Shown: in pieces, positions 7,931 to 11,350 of the stretch
How positions within the stretch are numbered: position 1 is the first letter of the stretch
Layout: every line of letters begins with the position of its first letter
Assembly (NCBI GenBank): GCA_900073065.1
Contig: FJOG01000114.1
Span: forward strand, 19,168-30,517
From: Phialocephala subalpina
Taxonomy: Eukaryota; Ascomycota; Leotiomycetes; Helotiales; Mollisiaceae
Length of the DNA stretch: 11,350 nucleotides
Direction of reading: 5' to 3'
The notes under the pieces: generated by a model
What the model was told of the DNA's origin: nothing
The model's database searches: none
The model's input: only the letters and a program-made list of their open reading frames with translations
Translations under genes and position numbers: made by a program

Positions 7931-7952
7931 TACAGTACAGTATAGTACTGTA
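7931..7952. repeat. Perfect 8-bp palindrome arms around 6 nt
   Basis: TACAGTAC, then AGTATA, then GTACTGTA. The arms are exact reverse complements. It lies 18 bases after the nested inverted repeat. It may be a binding site, an element end or chance. Confidence 0.7.
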
Positions 7953-8003
7953 AGACAGCGAACATTAGAGGATAGAAATCGAGCGAGGCCAAAATCCGTT
8001 GCC

Positions 8004-8062
8004 CGACAGGTTTGTAGTCGACAGGTTTGTGGCCGACAGATCTATGGCCGACGGTTTGTGGA
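8004..8062 (+). repeat. 15-bp tandem repeat, about four units
   Basis: Units are CGACAGGTTTGTAGT, CGACAGGTTTGTGGC, CGACAGATCTATGGC and a 14-base CGACGGTTTGTGGA, then a partial CGGCAGG. The plus strand reads RFVVDRFVADRSMAD, a five-residue period like that of the minus-strand array at 2838-2898. Phased alike, GTGGCCGACAGGTTT here matches TTGGCCGATATGTTT there at 12 of 15 positions. Confidence 0.85.
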
Positions 8063-8614
8063 CGGCAGGCCCCGTCTCGCTAATTAGCCCACCGTATTTC
8101 TGCGACCGCGAAAGACCACCGCGTCAACGGATCATTTAACCTGTAGGCGGACGGGCTAAGACTTACTATCATGATCTCACTTGGTTATAAGCACAACAGT
8201 TTGTCAGCTGAGATTATAGGTCAGGTGTGATTCCCTCTAATCTTCGCCCTTCCCGCTGCCTGGAGTACTTACTACTATAGACTGTTGATGGAATCTTCAG
8301 ATGGCTAGAGAGCGACCAAGGCGCCATTTCTCATTACTTTGATCACCGCCCTTCTATCCGCCTTTCATTCTTAGAAGCAGTGCAACGGGTTGCCGGCCGC
8401 GGATCCTTGGTAACTCCAATCGCAACTCCTGCGGAGAGCGCTTTGGATGACGAGCCTGCGGTACCCGATTTCAAGGAGGATGCTAATCGGACAGATTCGA
8501 CAACTTACGACGATGTGGATGAATGTGTGGAACAGACTGGGAACGATAATCAATCTTCTCTCAGCGCTCCCCCGGCCGTCAGTGATGATCTAGAGGCCGT
8601 GACCCTCGACCTTG

Positions 8615-8681
8615 GTGAACACACAGCAGATGAGCCCCTACCTTGTTTCTGCAACGCTGACCACTGAATTTGACGTGGCAG
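8615..8681 (+). other. Probable intron 1 of the 8281-9849 pseudogene (67 nt)
   Basis: GTGAAC donor, GCTGAC branch-like site ending at 8661 about 20 bases before the GGCAG acceptor. Removing it joins a G to AA at 8682-8683 as a Glu codon and moves the reading exactly from frame 1 to frame 2. The alternative is a simple one-base frameshift near 8640. Confidence 0.5.
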
Positions 8682-9330
8682 AATCCTCCCATGATAATCC
8701 GACTCGCGTCGACACCGCACCACGAGAGCAAGCAGAGCGAAAGTGAAAGCGTCCGGCATCTAATGTCTCAATACATCAAGGGCAACCGACTCGCAAGACG
8801 GACGTGCTATCTAGGGTTCCTCGCGACACTTTAGACAAGTGGAACAGGATTGCTGATCGAGAAACTCTGACCCAATTATGGCTCTGTCTTTATGCACATA
8901 GACAGACAGCTTGGACTAGTGAACCGGAAGACACCGAGACCCTAGACCCTTCGGACACCAGCATAGAAGGGCAATTGAGAGGATACCAACTTCAATATCA
9001 GAGAGGTACCAAAGGAGCCTCGAAACATAAGCAACTTGCTAACATTCCATGGCGATTATACCTGGCAAACATAGCTGGGCTATACCTGCGAGAAAAAGCG
9101 GCAAGAAGGGCTGCGAATGACGCTGCGAACATACCTCGAAAATCTGTGTTTGATATTTTTGTCGACTTTCTTCTTCCTGAACTGCAACAAAAGGACACTA
9201 ATACGCATAAAACCATCAAGGCAAGGTTTGAACAACAATAGATACAATATGGAAAGCGGTGGGCTACACTGGTTGACCGCTTTGGCGTAGGTATTCTGCT
9301 CTTGATACCTTAAGATCTGTCAGATAATAA

Positions 9331-9404
9331 GTGGGTGGTTATGCGCAAGACCCTTTTCCATATTAGCTATATGCTAGTTTAATTACTAATCTTGATGACT
9401 ATAG
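9331..9404 (+). other. Probable intron 2 of the 8281-9849 pseudogene (74 nt)
   Basis: The donor GTGGGT is weak, but TTACTAAT at about 9383-9390 is a good branch site and GACTATAG a good acceptor. Removal joins frame 2 to frame 1 (LSDN to LRNTLLLEV) and takes out a TAA at 9380-9382. Other nearby GT donors do not restore the frame. Confidence 0.45.
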
Positions 9405-9849
9405 CCTTCGAAATACGCTGCTACTTGAAGTAAATGCGCTCGTGGATAATCTGGATACTTAGAGGCTATCTCTTAAAGCCGATATTTAGAACTTTATATT
9501 ACTTCTTTCGCTATTAATCGAAGATCGGTGCTTACCAAATCAGAGGCTATAGCTTGAGACGTTGACTAAAGGTCAGATTGCATCTAGAGAGTATGCAGCT
9601 CGATCGTTGAAAGAATTGTTTGAGCACTCCGATGATTGCTCAGCTTTTTTGATAGAGGCTGCTTATTCTGATTTCTTATAGCCTAATACCGAAGCTTCAC
9701 CTAACCCTTTAATGAACCTGGGAGAATATACGGCCTTACCAGGTCCCGATATCTTTGATCCCGATAACCCAAGTATTACATTATACATAGAGTATATTTC
9801 TTCTATAAATTGGGAAGACATGGACCGATTTGGAGAAGATTTTTTTTAG

Positions 9850-10020
9850 TTCGCACGTAGAATAGATTATATAGACTCTCGACGCAATTTTCAATGCCTA
9901 TAATATTATTGATTATCTCTCTTTGGTCTAACATATATTATGATTCCAAGAGAAGTGCCAAATATGCTATTCAATTACAGATATCTTCGGAGCTAAGTGT
10001 TTTGTAAGAGCTGAGAGTAC
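9850..10020. other. Short spacer without a gene
   Basis: A/T-leaning sequence with stops in all plus-strand frames. No motif recognised. Confidence 0.5.
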
Positions 10021-10707
10021 TACAGAGAAAGACTGCAGAACACTCGCCTCTACAGTGGCGGTCCTATAGAGGGTGTGAATCTGCAGCAACCATACCTCCA
10101 TAGAGACCAGGCCGGAGAGATCATAGCTCTGCAGCGTTTGTTCTGTAGAAAGCCAGGTTCTTCGGCGACCCTGGATCCCTTCAAGGCCCTCAAATCTGGT
10201 CGAATAATGCTTCTGCTAGAAAAGAACAACGACAGCGAGTTCAGCCTAGCCACCGTCCGTGTTCAGCAGGATATTCGAGCAAGTGAGAGACCCGTGGTCG
10301 AATCCTTCTGCTGCGAGGTAAGCCACACCTGCCACGACCTGCGGTGATCAATGTATGTTCTTGAAATGGATTGCAGAAGCTTACCTGTCCGAGGATGGCC
10401 GCAAGTTGTCGCTCGTCAAGATAAGCTGGTGATCTTACGATCCGCTCAAGGGAGACGGGCATATGCTCGAGGATTAGGAATCACCGTACAGACAATGAAC
10501 AAGTTCTAGTGGGTTTTCGGATGTGCTGGAAGATTCATTCGTACATCGCCTAGAGTCTTTGATGGTTGGGCTACAAGCTGCTGGATAAAGGGCCAACTTG
10601 ACCCGAACTTTGAAGAAGGGGTAGCGTTCTACTCATCAGGTCGCCATATATCCCACCGCTTGATTGGAATATCCTTCTTTGTCTCCCAGTGGCTTCAATT
10701 GCATTGA
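10021..10707 (+). pseudogene. Unrecognised decayed gene fragment, possibly with an intron
   Basis: Frame 1 is open from 10021 to 10317 and reads like protein: QQPYLHRDQAGEIIALQRLF, LKSGRIMLLLEKNNDSEFSL, ATVRVQQDIRASERPVVESF. At 10318 a good donor, GTAAGC, follows Glu, and TTGCAG ends at 10376, suggesting a 59-nt intron. However, the next frame-1 block (SLPVRGWPQVVARQDKLVIL) would then be one base out, so a frameshift must also be present or the acceptor differs. Frame 1 continues to TGA 10705-10707 with one TAG at 10507-10509, through RFIRTSPRVFDGWATSCWIK and GVAFYSSGRHISHRL. No start codon and no family are recognised. A stop-dense stretch precedes it, so it is probably truncated at the 5' end. 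Confidence 0.5.
10318..10376 (+). other. Possible intron (59 nt) in the 10021-10707 fragment
   Basis: GTAAGC donor and TTGCAG acceptor are good matches, and a TGA inside would otherwise end the frame. The downstream coding-like block is off by one base, so this call is tentative. Confidence 0.4.
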
Positions 10708-10789
10708 AGAACGATAAAGTGGGCTACTAAGAGGGCGGCCGTGATGGCGAAGATAGAACTGAAGGAAGGCATTTTGAATTGAGAAGCCT

Positions 10790-11350
10790 ACGTGTAATTT
10801 AAAGATTAAGGGTGAAGTGAGTATATTAGGTTTTCTGAGAGAAGTTTATAAATGGAGATAATAATCTTACGAGTATATAATAAAGAGGTATTTAATAGAA
10901 CTTTTAAATCCTTATTATTTTTTTTTTGAGAATGAAAATAAATTAAATCTTATAATTAAAGGAATATAAATATTATTCTTAATTTACGATATTATTAATT
11001 ATATATTATTATAGTTTAATTATTTAAAGTTATGAAATTACGTATATAATTTTAATAATATTAAGAATTTAAATAAACGAAAAAATAATTTTTAATATAT
11101 ACGCGTAATAAGGCTTTTATTATTTATTAAAGATTTATAAGATTTAAACGAATTAAAGAAATAAAAAATATATATAATATATTAGAAACCTTATTAATAT
11201 AATTCCTATAAATATAAATATAAGAATAATAATTTATATTTCTTTTATTCGGAATATAATTTAAATTCTTTAGGGTTATTTATAATATAAATATAAATAA
11301 TATTTAATATATATTAATTTTTGAATAAAATAAATTTTAATTAATAATTA
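10790..11350. other. Extreme A/T-rich block (probable RIP-eroded repeat)
   Basis: Composition changes abruptly near 10790. By hand count the 60-base rows at 11161, 11221 and 11281 contain about five, nine and one G or C. No open frame, terminal repeat or simple tandem array was found. It is typical of A/T-rich blocks left by RIP in ascomycete genomes, and continues beyond the window. Confidence 0.75.

Larger units (their letters stand above)
7175..8280. other. Gene-free stretch with many short repeats
   Basis: No intact gene is seen. A plus-strand frame near 7532-7760 is faintly protein-like but has several stops. On the minus strand, frames of 60-70 codons at 7560-7815 have no recognisable motif. 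The region is notable for small repeats and palindromes, listed separately. Confidence 0.5.
8281..9849 (+). pseudogene. Unrecognised fungal gene with two probable introns, broken by nonsense codons
   Basis: Three protein-like blocks follow one another: 8281-8614 (frame 1; WLESDQGAISHYFDHRPSIR, then an acidic stretch), 8682-9330 (frame 2; LTQLWLCLYAHRQTAW, RWATLVDRFGVGILLLIP) and 9405-9849 (frame 1; EYAARSLKELFEHSDDCSAF, INWEDMDRFGEDFF). Each frame change is repaired by an intron-like segment, 8615-8681 (GTGAAC, CTGAC, GGCAG) and 9331-9404 (GTGGGT, ACTAAT, TATAG). What remains are stops: TGA 8744-8746 next to a basic ERK/KRPAS stretch, TAG 9239-9241, TAA 9311-9313, and TAG at 9460, 9487, 9550 and 9679, before the final TAG at 9847-9849. 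No start ATG is found; a TAG sits at 8278-8280. Function is unknown. No DNA-binding, kinase or transposase motif is visible. It may belong to a multicopy fungal family. Confidence 0.68.

Noticed and set aside
8084..8159. TTAGCCC and GGGCTAA considered as a terminal inverted repeat
   Set aside because: Only seven exact bases pair, then matching is patchy; chance is likely.
11265..11280. TTTAGGGTT considered as a telomere repeat
   Set aside because: It occurs once only, inside A/T-rich sequence, with no tandem copies.

Overview
This window looks like a gene-poor, repeat-rich stretch of a filamentous ascomycete (Pezizomycotina-type) genome. The evidence is short spliceosomal introns with fungal-style GTAAG donors and CTAAC/CTGAC branch sites, a Tad1-like LINE reverse transcriptase, ankyrin-repeat remnants, and nearly pure A/T blocks beside decayed coding sequence. 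That combination suggests repeat-induced point mutation (RIP). I see no bacterial operon, CRISPR array, tRNA or rRNA.

Layout. Bases 332-1998 on the minus strand hold a broken LINE. Its reverse transcriptase core is readable, but the endonuclease and RNase H parts are missing and there is a frameshift and a stop. A coding-like but unrecognised minus-strand fragment abuts its 5' side (about 1985-2395). Then come an A/T-rich spacer (2400-2740) and a four-unit 15-bp tandem repeat (2838-2898). Bases 3067-4288 on the plus strand carry a decayed gene joining an apparent RING-H2 zinc finger to about six ankyrin repeats. A further reading-frame fragment follows (4285-4611). Bases 4612-5999 show no convincing gene.

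The one gene that looks intact is at 6392-7174. It has three exons and two canonical introns and encodes a 209-residue secreted protein with a signal peptide and eight cysteines. Beyond it, 7175-8280 contains no clear gene but many short repeats: 15-bp units, an 18-bp direct repeat, a nested 97-nt inverted repeat and a palindrome. Bases 8281-9849 hold a pseudogene whose frame changes are explained by two probable introns, leaving mainly nonsense codons, mostly TAG. Another decayed fragment lies at 10021-10707. From about 10790 to the end the sequence becomes extremely A/T-rich.

The genes do not form an obvious pathway. The shared theme is decay of duplicated or mobile sequence around one preserved secreted-protein gene, which fits a fast-evolving accessory compartment. 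The most unusual observations are the RING-ankyrin remnant, the same 15-bp repeat unit recurring about 5 kb apart in opposite orientations with a five-codon period, and the preserved secreted gene inside this setting.
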